A stretch of 64,000 bases of DNA from Streptomyces echinatus (GTDB taxonomy: Bacteria > Actinomycetota > Actinomycetes > Streptomycetales > Streptomycetaceae), in assembly GCF_014203595.1 (NCBI RefSeq), contig NZ_JACHJK010000008.1, positions 310,001 through 374,000 on the forward strand. Direction: 5' to 3'. This document shows positions 24,964 to 32,769 of the stretch, one piece after another. The notes beneath the pieces were generated by a model. The model saw only the letters and a list, made by a program, of their open reading frames with translations, had not been told where the DNA came from and searched no databases. Each line of letters starts with the position of its first letter. Within the stretch, counting starts at the first letter, position 1. The position numbers and the translations under genes are program-made.

Positions 24964-25398
24964 CTATGTCTCACGAGAGGATGGGGCGGGCTCGGCCTCG
25001 TCCGCCAGCCCGAGGGGGCCCGTGACGCGCAGCAGCTCCAGCTGCCGGGTCACGCAGCGCAGGTTCTGCATGAGCACGAGCAGGTCGCCCTCCAGGCGCA
25101 TGCCCCGCCGGAACGTGGCCGCCCAGATGCCGTGGCACATCGGCGGGGGCGTCTCCTGGCAGAAACCCTGCCATGTCTCCGCGTCCGCGCGGATCGCGAA
25201 GTCGTAGGCCGCCAACGGCTCGGGGTCGGTGACCAGTTCCTCCACCTTTCCCTTGTGCATCCGCACGAGGAACCGGTGGGGGGCCATGTCCAGCAGGAAG
25301 CTGCACGAGTAGTACGTGCCGTGAGCCCGCAGTTCCGGGTCGTCGTCCGTGAGCCGGCGGAACTCCTCCGCCGCGTCGGTCGTCGTCGCTGATGTCAT
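24964..25398 (-). CDS. Small SCP2-like/hypothetical protein in an operon with the hydrolase
   Basis: A 144-residue soluble protein. The central region (PHRFLVRMHKGKVEELVTDP, then YDFAIRADAETWQGFCQETP and RLEGDLLVLMQNLRCVTRQL) resembles the SCP2 sterol-carrier fold, which binds acyl or steroid ligands. The match is by pattern only. The ATG at 25398 has a CGAGGTGGCAC site. It is the first gene of a two-gene leftward operon with the alpha/beta hydrolase. A fatty or aromatic ligand carried for the hydrolase would fit, but there is no direct evidence. Confidence 0.7.
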   Translation of the reverse strand: MTSATTTDAAEEFRRLTDDDPELRAHGTYYSCSFLLDMAPHRFLVRMHKGKVEELVTDPEPLAAYDFAIRADAETWQGFCQETPPPMCHGIWAATFRRGMRLEGDLLVLMQNLRCVTRQLELLRVTGPLGLADEAEPAPSSRET

Positions 25399-25621
25399 GT
25401 GCCACCTCGAGACGTGTCGCCGCTGCCGTACACCGGGGCACCGGCACGGTGACCGGCCGGTCGCCGGACGGCGCGGCCGGCGACCGCTTCCCGGCCTCGC
25501 TCCTTCCAGCCTGGGCGTCCTGTCGGCCACCTGCAATCCGGGTGCGCGCCCGCCCCGGAGCCGTCGCATGGCGCAGTGACGACGCCGGGAATCCTCTCCT
25601 CGGGGTGAGCGGGGTCCCGGC

Positions 25622-26103
25622 TCACTGCCGGGGAGGCGACGGGAACGCGTACTCGGCCCGGACGGTCCTGCCCGGTCCGTCCGGGCGCGCGTGCCAGGAC
25701 CAGCGGGCCGCGAGGTGCGACACCAGGAGCAGCCCGCGGCCGGCCTCCTCGGCGCCGGCGACGCCCTCCGGAAACGCGGTTCGGTGGGGAAGGCGTTCGG
25801 TGTGCGGGTGTCGGTCACCTCGGCGCGCACGACCCGGCCGCCGGGCGCGGCGTGGAGGCGGAGGTGGAAGTCCCGGCCGGGGACGTGCCCGTGCTGCACG
25901 GCGTTCGCGGTGAGCTCCGCGACGATCAGCACGATCGCGTCGTGGGGACCGGTGCCGCACGGGATGCCCCACGCGTCTAGCCGGACGGCCGCCTGGCGGC
26001 GGGCGAGACGGGCTCCGCGGGGCGTGGAGGTGAAGCACATCGCGAAGGAACGGTCCGGCTCCGGGGCGAGGGTGAGCGCGGCGCTCAACGGTGTGTCGGC
26101 CAT
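25622..26103 (-). pseudogene. Frameshifted RsbW-like ATP-binding protein
   Basis: Anti-sigma-factor-type HATPase of the kind that is abundant in Streptomyces. The N-terminal two thirds reads from ATG 26103 (MADTPLSAAL ... ELTANAVQHGHVPG, the N-box) in one frame; the G2 region (EGVAGAEEAGRGLLLVSHLA) and the natural end RAEYAFPSPPRQ are in another. The switch lies near 25781, in CGTTTCCGGAG, and needs one base (a missing C) to restore the frame. Without repair the protein loses its G2 box and runs on out of frame. It could be a true pseudogene or one sequencing error; nothing suggests programmed shifting. Confidence 0.8.
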
Positions 26104-26129
26104 GGCGGCCCGGCCGCCGCTCCATACGC

Positions 26130-26308
26130 CTGACTAGGTGTGCCGGAGGTGTGTCGCGCACACTGAGAGACAACGAGAGAGAGCAGGATCCAGTGAGACT
26201 GGTTCCCGCTCTCTCATGTCGGCATTCGTCCTGGTCAGGGCCTGATTCAGGCTGGCTGACCGGCGAGTGCCCCCGGCAGGATTCGAACCTGCGCACACGG
26301 CTCCGGAG
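26130..26308. repeat. Left copy of the tRNA-Arg 3' end and downstream region (att site)
   Basis: Bases 26268-26308 are identical, all 41 positions, to the 3' half of the intact tRNA-Arg gene (31265-31305), and identity continues six bases further at the 3' side. Diverged similarity continues through a matching terminator hairpin (26174-26216 against 31168-31211) to about 26130. To the right the match stops inside the anticodon loop. It is the distal attachment site of a tRNA-targeted element. Confidence 0.85.
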
Positions 26309-26497
26309 CACAATCAGAGTTGAGCTTGCAAATGGCCTCCGACCAGCAGGTTCCTTGATCGCGGGAACCGTGCGGTGCCCTCCTGTATCGCAGATAGTGC
26401 GTATAGCCGGGAAGGGGGTTTGTAGTGGGGTCGCGGCGCCCCCTCGTGAAGGCAGAGCAGATCAGAAGTCGCCTCCGGCTCCTACGCCCATTGAGAG

Positions 26498-26543
26498 GTC
26501 GGCTTTGCCGACGGGCTGTACCACCTACGGGGGTGGTACAGCC
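26498..26543. promoter_or_regulatory. Two adjacent hairpins upstream of the first element gene
   Basis: First hairpin: GTCGGC-TTT-GCCGAC (26498-26512). Second: a perfect 12-bp stem GGCTGTACCACC / GGTGGTACAGCC with a TACGGG loop (26514-26543), which extends three more pairs if one G is bulged. They lie about 105 bases before the ATG at 26648. They could be a terminator, an operator or an element end. Confidence 0.6.
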
Positions 26544-26647
26544 GTCTGTGACCGGACAGCCCGGACACTGGCACTAAGCCTTGGCCTAAGCAGCTCGTGG
26601 GCTGGCACCATCAGGGTTCTCTTGGAACCACTTGCGAGGAGCCCCTG

Positions 26648-27466
26648 ATGGCCTTCCAGTTCGACGGCTACATGCTGAGCATCAAGCCCGCCCGGCAAGT
26701 GCTGACGCTCATACCGGGCTGGGGTGTGCACCGCCTCACGTTTTTCTTCGAGGCTGGCGGGACGGGCGACATCCCCGAGTGGCAGGCGCACCAGCTGTCG
26801 GGTGAGCTTTGGGTGAACGACATGGGGAACGCCGGGTGGCTGGGCCCGCTGGTGCAGCGGTGGCCGATGGAAGCGCACCCCGAGGGCCGGAACATCAGCT
26901 TCGACGTTGTGTTGACCGATGCGCAGATATCGGGCCTGGAGAAGGCCCGAAGGGGCCGGGAGTTGGAGCTGCGTGTGGACCTGACCGCAGTGCAACTCGG
27001 CGCCGTCGCAGGCTGGCCTGCCCGCACGGATCAGCTGACCGTCCCGATCTCGCACGAGGAGTGGGCGAAGACTCTTGCCCAACTCGACGTGGGTGCGTTC
27101 GTTGACGTACTGGTTCCAATTACAGAGGTGGAGGGCAGGGTCACTGCCGCGCGGCGTCTACGGGAGGCCAAGAATCTGATCGGCGCGGGCAGATTCGAGG
27201 AGGCCGTTGGCAAGGCCCGGCTGGCGTTGGACGCTGTGCGGGAGGCCTGCGACACCGTGAACGTGGTGAGGAACCTGCCTTCTGCGCAGCAGCGGTCCCA
27301 GGAACAGAGGTGGGGGGTGCTGATTCAGAGCGCCTACCAGCTGTTCAGCGGGGCACAGCACGACGATTCGGGGACCACGGAGCACTTCACGTGGACTCGG
27401 GCGGACGCGATAGCGGCAGTGGCGACGGCGGCCGGGCTGCTGGCCCGTCTGGAAGACCTACCGTAG
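26648..27466 (+). CDS. Hypothetical protein of the integrated element, 272 residues
   Basis: Soluble protein I do not recognise. The first 140 or so residues look beta-rich (KPARQVLTLIPGWGVHRLTF, then LELRVDLTAVQLGAVAG and DQLTVPISHEEWAKTLAQLD). Residues 160-270 are helical (VTAARRLREAKNLIGAGRFE, EAVGKARLALDAVREACDTV), resembling a TPR- or HEPN-like helical repeat region. There is no signal peptide or membrane helix. The ATG has a clean GAGGAG site six bases upstream. As cargo of a tRNA-site element, a role in phage defence or plasmid maintenance is possible, but no motif supports it. A GGGGCCGGCCCC palindrome follows the stop. Confidence 0.7.
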   Translation: MAFQFDGYMLSIKPARQVLTLIPGWGVHRLTFFFEAGGTGDIPEWQAHQLSGELWVNDMGNAGWLGPLVQRWPMEAHPEGRNISFDVVLTDAQISGLEKARRGRELELRVDLTAVQLGAVAGWPARTDQLTVPISHEEWAKTLAQLDVGAFVDVLVPITEVEGRVTAARRLREAKNLIGAGRFEEAVGKARLALDAVREACDTVNVVRNLPSAQQRSQEQRWGVLIQSAYQLFSGAQHDDSGTTEHFTWTRADAIAAVATAAGLLARLEDLP

Positions 27467-27781
27467 CGGGGCCGGCCCCGCGTGCTGCTTCTCCACGCGG
27501 GCGCCTCTACTTATCGTGGCGCGAGGGCATCCTCAGGGCGTCTGTTGCTGCCCCTGCCGGCCGATGAGTCGCAGATGGTTGGGCGTCACTGCACAGCTGA
27601 CGGCAAAGTCGAACGCCGCGTCCGGGAAGACGGCGGGGCGGCCTGCTGGCACCCTCAGAGGCACCGTGCGTTTGGCCGCTGGTGCCGACTCGACGAGCGT
27701 AGCTGCCAACCCGTGGAGTCAACTTCTCCCCATCAGGCCGCAAATCCTGCGAACATGTAACCCGCTCTGAGGGGAGATCAG
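27467..27781. other. Intergenic stretch inside the element
   Basis: It begins with the palindrome GGGGCCGGCCCC (about 27470), a likely terminator for the upstream gene. The remainder has no credible gene. The last bases (GAGGGGAGATCAG) are the ribosome site of the next gene. Confidence 0.5.
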
Positions 27782-28165
27782 ATGGTGGATCCGGCGGTCA
27801 TCGGTGCGGTGGGGCGGGTAGCGGCGGCAGCGGTGCAGAGGTCGTCTGCCCCGGTTCGCGCTGAGGGCATGACTGCTAAGGAATGGGCCGAAGAGATAGA
27901 CGAGAGGGGCGGTCTGCTCCTCGGCGGCCTGGCCCTCGCCGCCACGTCCTACGCCGGCGCCCCGTGGATCGTCGCGGTATGCGCCGCGGCGGGTGCCTTC
28001 ATTGGTCTCCTGCCGCATGAATCCGAGCACCGACGTGACGTGTGGCGGGATTGGCTCCGTCATCGCGAGCGCGTGGCGCGTCTGCGTATCACCGCCGCAC
28101 AAGCCCGGCCCCGCCCCACGAGGGCGCGGGATCATCAACACGAACGGTCCAGCCGACCGCTCTAG
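27782..28165 (+). CDS. Small membrane protein of the integrated element
   Basis: A 127-residue protein: an N-terminal helical segment, then a hairpin of two hydrophobic stretches (GLLLGGLALAATSYAGAP and WIVAVCAAAGAFIGLLP, about residues 44-77), then a basic C-terminal tail (HESEHRRDVWRDWLRHRERV). This is a cytoplasmic-tailed two-helix membrane hairpin. ATG has a good GAGGGGAG site. I do not recognise a family. Small membrane proteins next to uncharacterised soluble proteins occur in both defence modules and ICE spread genes; which applies here is not clear. Confidence 0.65.
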   Translation: MVDPAVIGAVGRVAAAAVQRSSAPVRAEGMTAKEWAEEIDERGGLLLGGLALAATSYAGAPWIVAVCAAAGAFIGLLPHESEHRRDVWRDWLRHRERVARLRITAAQARPRPTRARDHQHERSSRPL

Positions 28166-28311
28166 ATGCCTGACAGCTGTCCCCCGACGGGTGACGTGCC
28201 GGGCGCAGTCAGAGGGGATGATGCCGCTGACGCCGACGGGTCAGCGGCCCGTCTTCTCTCCGATCCACCGTTCAAGCACTGCCCGCTCCACCTGAATAGA
28301 CATCGTCGAAT

Positions 28312-29463
28312 TCACGGAACCGACTCCCGGATGCGTTCCTCGATCGCAGGGTCGTCCGCGATTGGCTTCGGTAGCTGGGTTCTTTCATCGAGCAACGCCT
28401 TCGTTACCTGCGCAAGGGTCAATCCGCCGGCTGTGCGGAGATCCACTTCGTACAGAGCGGTGATGCTGAGGTTTGCCTCGAGGAGGTAGGCACGATCGAA
28501 GATCGCCCCATGAAACTCAGCCAGGGTGAGGTTGGCCTTACAAAGATAGGCCCGGGTGAAGTTCGCCTTGTCAACGATCTCGCCTCCCGGGCGCAGATAC
28601 GCAGCCACCCTGGTTAGATTCGCATCCTCGAATTGAGCCCCGGTACAGTCCGCTCCGAGGAGACGGGCTCCGGTGAGATTCGCCTTGTTGAGTCTGGCGC
28701 CAGTCAGGTTCGCGCGCGTGAGGTTGGCCCCGGCGAGGATCACACCGTCGAGGTAGGCGTTAGTGAGAGTTGAGGCCGCCAGCTGAGTGTCGGTGAGATC
28801 CGCATCGTTGCAGACGATGCCAGAAAGGTCGGCCCCGGTCAGATCAGCGCCTTGGAGATGCAGACCGCTGAGGTCGATCCTCGATGGTTGGTCGACATAG
28901 CGGCGGGAGCTAGGGCGGGTCAATGCCGTGAGCGCCGCTTGGACATCCTCATCGGGACGGTTGGGGAGTGGTGCTACCACGGGGTACGGGCCGCGATCTC
29001 GGACTGGACTGCTCGCTCGGCCGGGCGCGCGATCACGGATGAAGGCGCCGAGCACTCGGGCGGCGTGCATGGCCTGCTCCGGCGCGTCATGGAGGATTTG
29101 CTCCAGGGCGAGGACGCCGCCGATACGAACGTACAGATGCTCTGAGCCGAGTCGCTCCAGAGCCTTGGTGAACCGGTCTGTGACCTGTCCTCGGTGGTTC
29201 AAGCGGTAAGTGCGGGCGGTGTACAGCAACGCAATGCCAGCACCTACGGCAGCCACCGTCTGGACTGCCGCCGTCCGGAACCCGGTGATGAGGGCGGCGG
29301 CGGCTGGGTTGATGTCGCTGCGTGGAAGGTACTTGCCGTCGAACCACCAAGGTCCTCGCCAGATGATCAGGGGAAGGCCTACGACTACTGCAAGGCATAG
29401 GACGGGCAGGAGGGCCCGGGTTGCCCACAGAGGTGCTCCACGAAGCGTCTCTCGCATGCGCAT
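28312..29463 (-). CDS. Membrane-anchored pentapeptide-repeat protein
   Basis: A 383-residue protein with two N-terminal hydrophobic helices (about 14-36 and 56-80), a helical linker (TDRFTKALERLGSEHLYVRI, GGVLALEQILHDAPEQAMHA) and a right-handed pentapeptide-repeat domain from about 200 to 350 (HLQGADLTGADLSG, ANLTRANLTGARLNKANLTG). The VTDRFTKALERLGS-type linker before repeats is common to a large actinobacterial family of unknown function. Some pentapeptide proteins mimic DNA and protect gyrase, but the membrane anchor argues against that. It sits in the tRNA-Arg element. Confidence 0.85.
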   Translation of the reverse strand: MRMRETLRGAPLWATRALLPVLCLAVVVGLPLIIWRGPWWFDGKYLPRSDINPAAAALITGFRTAAVQTVAAVGAGIALLYTARTYRLNHRGQVTDRFTKALERLGSEHLYVRIGGVLALEQILHDAPEQAMHAARVLGAFIRDRAPGRASSPVRDRGPYPVVAPLPNRPDEDVQAALTALTRPSSRRYVDQPSRIDLSGLHLQGADLTGADLSGIVCNDADLTDTQLAASTLTNAYLDGVILAGANLTRANLTGARLNKANLTGARLLGADCTGAQFEDANLTRVAAYLRPGGEIVDKANFTRAYLCKANLTLAEFHGAIFDRAYLLEANLSITALYEVDLRTAGGLTLAQVTKALLDERTQLPKPIADDPAIEERIRESVP

Positions 29464-29917
29464 GGTTCATCACAACGTGGGGTTCGGCCGCAGTCGCGAT
29501 GGCACGCGGTCCGCTCAACCACGAAGACCCGTGCAGGCTACGTCGAACAGGCACACCACGCGCGTTTTGCCCGACCCCAATCCTGGCGTCTCCGCCAAGG
29601 CGCCGATAGGAACCCACATCGGCGTGCGAGGGGACCACCTGGGCGCAGGCCGCCGCGGTCGCCAGCGCCACCGAGCCGGAGGCCTTCGGCGAGCGCATAC
29701 GCCGCAAGGCCAAGCGGCTTGCCGACGAACATCGGCGGCGTACTGGCTGCGTTAATTCATTTTCGCGCCGTCTGGAAACTCCAGTCTGACTTCGCGATCT
29801 TACTGCGGACTGACTGAGAACGGGTACGGCCACGGCGTGATCACCGATTGGGGGGTGGACAAACGAAGATCGTGAGGTGGCCTGCCGGCGGGAGATGTTC
29901 GACCAGGCCATGGCCTG
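29464..29917. other. Intergenic stretch with a coding-looking fragment
   Basis: Only one piece looks protein-derived: a rightward frame around 29640-29755 reading WAQAAAVASATEPEAFGERI then RRKAKRLADEHRRRTG, which has proper Streptomyces codon bias and a basic helix but no start or ribosome site. It is probably the broken C-terminus of a lost element gene. The rest shows no gene. Confidence 0.4.
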
Positions 29918-30817
29918 CTAATGCGACTTGCGGCGGGCGTCCCATGCCACGTAAGCGACATGCAACTCCTCGAAGACGCGGACTGCTTCGTCCTGGGAGG
30001 CGGGGATTAGACGCACATCGGGGTCACCCCCAGCAGCGCTAGTGCGGATTTGTTCCGTCGACACCCGAGACCCTTCTGATCGGGTGGTCTCGGCCGTGGC
30101 GAACACATGCCAGGTGCCGTAACCGTTCTCCTCGTCGTTCAAATCGTCGAACTCCGTGCCCTCCCACATGCGACCCTCGAAGCTCCTGACGTACCGGCCG
30201 ATGTCGTAACCGAGGTGGTAATAGGTACCGGCCTTGAGCTGCGCAGCATCCGTGATGGGCTTTCCGGTTTTGCTCCAGAGTCGCTCCAGCGCCCGTGCGT
30301 CGCCATCGGCGGCGGCCTCACGGAGCTGCTCAACGCTTGGGCGGCTGGCTTCTGCGCGCTGGCGTGCCGCCTCTCTGCCCTCTGGAGTGGCGTGGGGGAA
30401 GGTGACCGGCAAGCCGAGCTCGTTCTCGATGCGCCCAAGTTCCTCTTGCACAAGGACCGTGATCATCAAGTCGTTCGCGGGAACCCCAGGATCGAACCGC
30501 CACGTGAACCGCGGGCCGTGGGGCCCCTTGGCGACCTGATAGGTGACGCCGCGCCCGTCCTTCAGAAGGTCGACGTGGCGGCTGAAGCCGATCAGATGAC
30601 GCGGAATTGCTGATTTGGCTCCCCGTGAAGCGCCTCCCTCACGCCATTCCTTGGTCTCTTTGAGTGCGAAAGCCGGGAGGGCGAAGAAGGTAAAGAAAGC
30701 GGTGATCAGCCCCAAGAATGACGTCGTCGGGAGGAATGGGATCGGGGCGAAGAATAGGATGCCCCAGAAAGTCCACGCACTTATGAGGATCAGTGTGGTG
30801 CGGGCGAATTTCTTCAC
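29918..30817 (-). CDS. Hypothetical membrane protein of the integrated element, 299 residues
   Basis: N-terminal two hydrophobic helices (TTLILISAWTFWGILFFAPI and SFLGLITAFFTFFALPAFAL, about residues 5-53), then a soluble 245-residue region with a central helical segment (EQLREAAADGDARALERLWS) and a C-terminal block (GTYYHLGYDIGRYVRSFEGR, WHVFATAETTRSEGSR). GTG at 30817 is preferred (AAGAAAGG site, and it gives a basic KKFAR start); an upstream in-frame GTG at 30847 is less likely. The third-position G/C bias is weaker than in core genes, which fits recent acquisition. No family recognised. Confidence 0.7.
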   Translation of the reverse strand: MKKFARTTLILISAWTFWGILFFAPIPFLPTTSFLGLITAFFTFFALPAFALKETKEWREGGASRGAKSAIPRHLIGFSRHVDLLKDGRGVTYQVAKGPHGPRFTWRFDPGVPANDLMITVLVQEELGRIENELGLPVTFPHATPEGREAARQRAEASRPSVEQLREAAADGDARALERLWSKTGKPITDAAQLKAGTYYHLGYDIGRYVRSFEGRMWEGTEFDDLNDEENGYGTWHVFATAETTRSEGSRVSTEQIRTSAAGGDPDVRLIPASQDEAVRVFEELHVAYVAWDARRKSH

Positions 30818-31176
30818 GTTCGCCTTTCTTTGCTGTGCAGCGGGCACATGCGGGGTGGCCTAGACCTCGCACCGGTCCGGCGTGGGTGTATCAAGAGACG
30901 CAGTTTCACGGTTCGAGCACGACCCCTGCAAGTCCTTCACAGGGCTGCACTCCCGCGCGTGGACGCCGTCGCCGGACGGCTGCCCGCCACTACGACTGGG
31001 GCTGGATCCACATCGGCACGTACGAACACCGCCACATGGCGCCGCCCACCTCTTCCATGAGGGCGTTCGGCACGCGACGTCGTCGGGGGCGCCCTACGTG
31101 CGAGGAGCGCGTGAGCGTGTCGGAGGTGTGTCGCGTGTATCGCAGATAGTGCGTGAACACTGAGAGATAACGAGAA
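30818..31176. other. Element right flank without a supported gene
   Basis: No gene with ribosome site and codon bias. From about 31115 it resembles the sequence beside the left att copy (TGTGTCGCG, then CACTGAGAGA), but with an added segment that includes TGTATCGCAGATAGTGCGT (31137-31155). That 19-mer also occurs at 26384-26402, just inside the left end of the element. Confidence 0.5.
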
Positions 31177-31209
31177 AGAGCGGGAGTCAGTGAGACTGAC
31201 TCCCGCTCT
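31177..31209 (-). terminator. Terminator of the tRNA-Arg gene
   Basis: Stem GAGCGGGAGTCAG / CTGACTCCCGCTC (13 bp, loop of 5, one more A-T pair outside) 56 bases beyond the tRNA 3' end on the minus strand. A diverged copy lies at the left att site (26174-26216). Confidence 0.75.
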
Positions 31210-31264
31210 CTCGAGTCGGCATTCGCGCTGGTCAGAGCTTGATTTTTGCTGGCTGACTGGCGAG

Positions 31265-31336
31265 TGCCCCCGGCAGGATTCGAACCTGCGCACACGGCTC
31301 CGGAGGCCGTTGCTCTATCCCCTGAGCTACGGGGGC
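31265..31336 (-). tRNA. tRNA-Arg (anticodon CCG)
   Basis: A 72-nt tRNA with complete cloverleaf: acceptor GCCCCCG / CGGGGGC, D-arm GCTC-AGGGGATA-GAGC, anticodon arm ACGGC-CTCCGGA-GCCGT (anticodon CCG), variable GTGC, T-arm GCAGG-TTCGAAT-CCTGC, discriminator A. No CCA is encoded. It reads CGG codons, which are abundant here, so integration into it must restore the 3' end, as seen. Its 3' half is duplicated 5 kb to the left. Confidence 0.96.
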
Positions 31337-31592
31337 GTGTCGGGCGCTGAGCTTCTCGCTCGCGGCGACGGGTAGAACACTAGCAGGTCCGGCGGGGTGA
31401 TCAGGAACGTGTTTCGCGGCTGGGGGGATGAGTGGGTTCCCGGTGCGGGATGAGCGGGACCCCGGTGCGGGGTGGGTGGGTCGCCAGCAAGGGGGGCGGC
31501 GGGTCGCCGGGGCGGGGGTGGTGGGTCGCCTGTACGGGGTGGAAGTGGGGAAAACCCGGACGCGGTGGCCGGTCCGGACCTACTCTCGAGTT

Positions 31593-32696
31593 GTGCCAGG
31601 CGCTTCGGGTCGGGTGCTTGTTGTGGACGACAACAAGGTCATCCGGCAGCTGATCAGGGTCAACCTCGAGCTGGAAGGGCTGGAGGTCGTGACCGCGGCC
31701 GATGGTGCCGAGTGTCTGGACGTGGTGCACCAGGTGCGCCCGGACGTCGTGACGCTCGATGTCGTCATGCCCCGGCTGGACGGGCTGCGCACCGCCGCCC
31801 GGCTTCGGGCCGACCCCCGTACCCGCCACCTGCCCCTCGCCATCATCAGCGCGTGTACGCAGTACGAGGTCGAGACCGGCCTCGATGTCGGCGTGGACGC
31901 CTTTCTCGCCAAGCCCTTCGAACCCGCCGAGCTCGTACGGCTCGTGACCCACCTCATCGAGCGGAAGAACGGGCATGGGCGGTCCGGGGTGTCAGGGGGA
32001 GACCGGCCACGGGGAGAGAGCCGTGGTGGAGAAGGGCATGGCGGAGAAGGGCCTGACGGGGACGGGCGTGGGGGAGACGGTGGCGGAGAAGGTCGGGGTG
32101 GGGGTGAGGGCGGGGATGACGAGGGCGTCGACAGCGAGGTCGGCTGGGGCGAGCGTTCACCTCGTCGCGGTGGCCTCCCCGGCCAAGGGATCCCGTCCGG
32201 TCATGAGGGTGGCTTCGGCTTCTCCGGGCACGGGCAGGGAAGCCTTCCCGGCCATGGGCACGAGAGGCATGAGAACTTCCCCGGCCGCGGGCATGAGAAC
32301 CTCCCGGCTCAGGGGCATGAGAACTTCGCCGGTCACGGGTGTGAGGGTTTCCCCGGCGAGGGGCGTGAGGGATTCCCCGGTCATGGGCACGAGGGGTTTC
32401 CCGGGCACGGTCATGAGGGGTTCTCGGGCCATGGGCACGAGGCGTTCCCCGGGCACGGTCATGACGGGTTCTCCGGGCACGGTCATGACGGGTTCTCCGG
32501 GCGTGCAGGGTTTCCCGGGCACGACGACCCATCCGATCGTGACGGCGTCGCCGGCCGTGGGAGTGCGTCCGGGCTGGGGGCCGTCGAGGGGCGTGGTGGC
32601 TCTCGGGACGGTGGCTCGGGATACGGCTGTCACGGGGTTTCCTGTGAGGGCGGCGTGTCCGACGGCGTGCCGGGGGGCATGTCCTTCGGCGGGTAG
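31593..32696 (+). CDS. Response regulator receiver protein with Gly/His repeat tail
   Basis: Residues 1-125 form a clean receiver domain: VLVVDDNKVIRQLI with the acidic pair, phospho-Asp in DVVTLDVVMPRLDG, Thr/Ser switch in LAIISACTQ and Lys in DAFLAKPFEP. There is no DNA-binding domain. After LIERKNGHG the frame continues about 240 residues as Gly-rich then (G-F-P/S-G-H-G-H-E/D) repeats. In that tail the third-position G/C bias disappears in this frame and appears in the next one, so the tail may be a frameshifted or repeat-expanded 3' end. GTG at 31593 is the start that best fits the domain. No kinase is adjacent. The end coordinate is the uncertain part. Confidence 0.72.
   Translation: MPGASGRVLVVDDNKVIRQLIRVNLELEGLEVVTAADGAECLDVVHQVRPDVVTLDVVMPRLDGLRTAARLRADPRTRHLPLAIISACTQYEVETGLDVGVDAFLAKPFEPAELVRLVTHLIERKNGHGRSGVSGGDRPRGESRGGEGHGGEGPDGDGRGGDGGGEGRGGGEGGDDEGVDSEVGWGERSPRRGGLPGQGIPSGHEGGFGFSGHGQGSLPGHGHERHENFPGRGHENLPAQGHENFAGHGCEGFPGEGREGFPGHGHEGFPGHGHEGFSGHGHEAFPGHGHDGFSGHGHDGFSGRAGFPGHDDPSDRDGVAGRGSASGLGAVEGRGGSRDGGSGYGCHGVSCEGGVSDGVPGGMSFGG
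32262..32535. repeat. In-frame 24-bp-type repeat array in the response regulator tail
   Basis: Degenerate tandem units of about 24-27 bases (for example CCCCGGTCATGGGCACGAGG) encode GHGHEGFP-type octapeptides in the regulator frame. The same DNA read on the minus strand gives VPGEPVMT-type repeats. At least nine units are visible. Confidence 0.75.
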
Positions 32697-32769
32697 GCCG
32701 GTACGTACGCCAGGTGAACAGGCATAACCGGCTCGCGTACCCACCCCCCTCCTCCCCTACGCTTGTCCC

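Larger units (their letters stand above)
26268..31305. mobile_element. Decayed integrative element in the 3' end of tRNA-Arg(CCG)
   Basis: A 5.0-kb segment bounded by 41-bp direct repeats of the tRNA-Arg 3' end. The right copy completes the functional tRNA and the left copy is only the 3' half, exactly the product of site-specific integration by a tyrosine recombinase. Genes inside (26648-27466, 27782-28165, 28312-29463, 29918-30817) lack recognised core homologues, and several have weaker third-position G/C bias than flanking genes. No integrase, excisionase, replication or transfer gene remains. Either the mobility module was lost or this is a cargo-only satellite moved in trans. Confidence 0.7.

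Noticed and set aside
28241..28303. Leftward 20-codon frame MSIQVERAVLERWIGEKTGR just after the pentapeptide gene
   Set aside because: It has no ribosome site, and the size is too small to separate from chance. It may be a scrap of a lost gene.
30882..30970. Rightward frame with VSRDAVSRFEHDP, resembling an XRE-type recognition helix
   Set aside because: The similarity is limited to one helix, the remainder has no helix-turn-helix context and there is no convincing start, so it was not annotated.
31974..32744. Overlapping long open frames on both strands (a repeat-rich rightward frame from 31975 and a leftward VPGEPVMT-repeat frame)
   Set aside because: They arise from a tandem repeat whose unit is a multiple of three, so every frame stays open. 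Only the frame continuous with the receiver domain has an identifiable start and domain.
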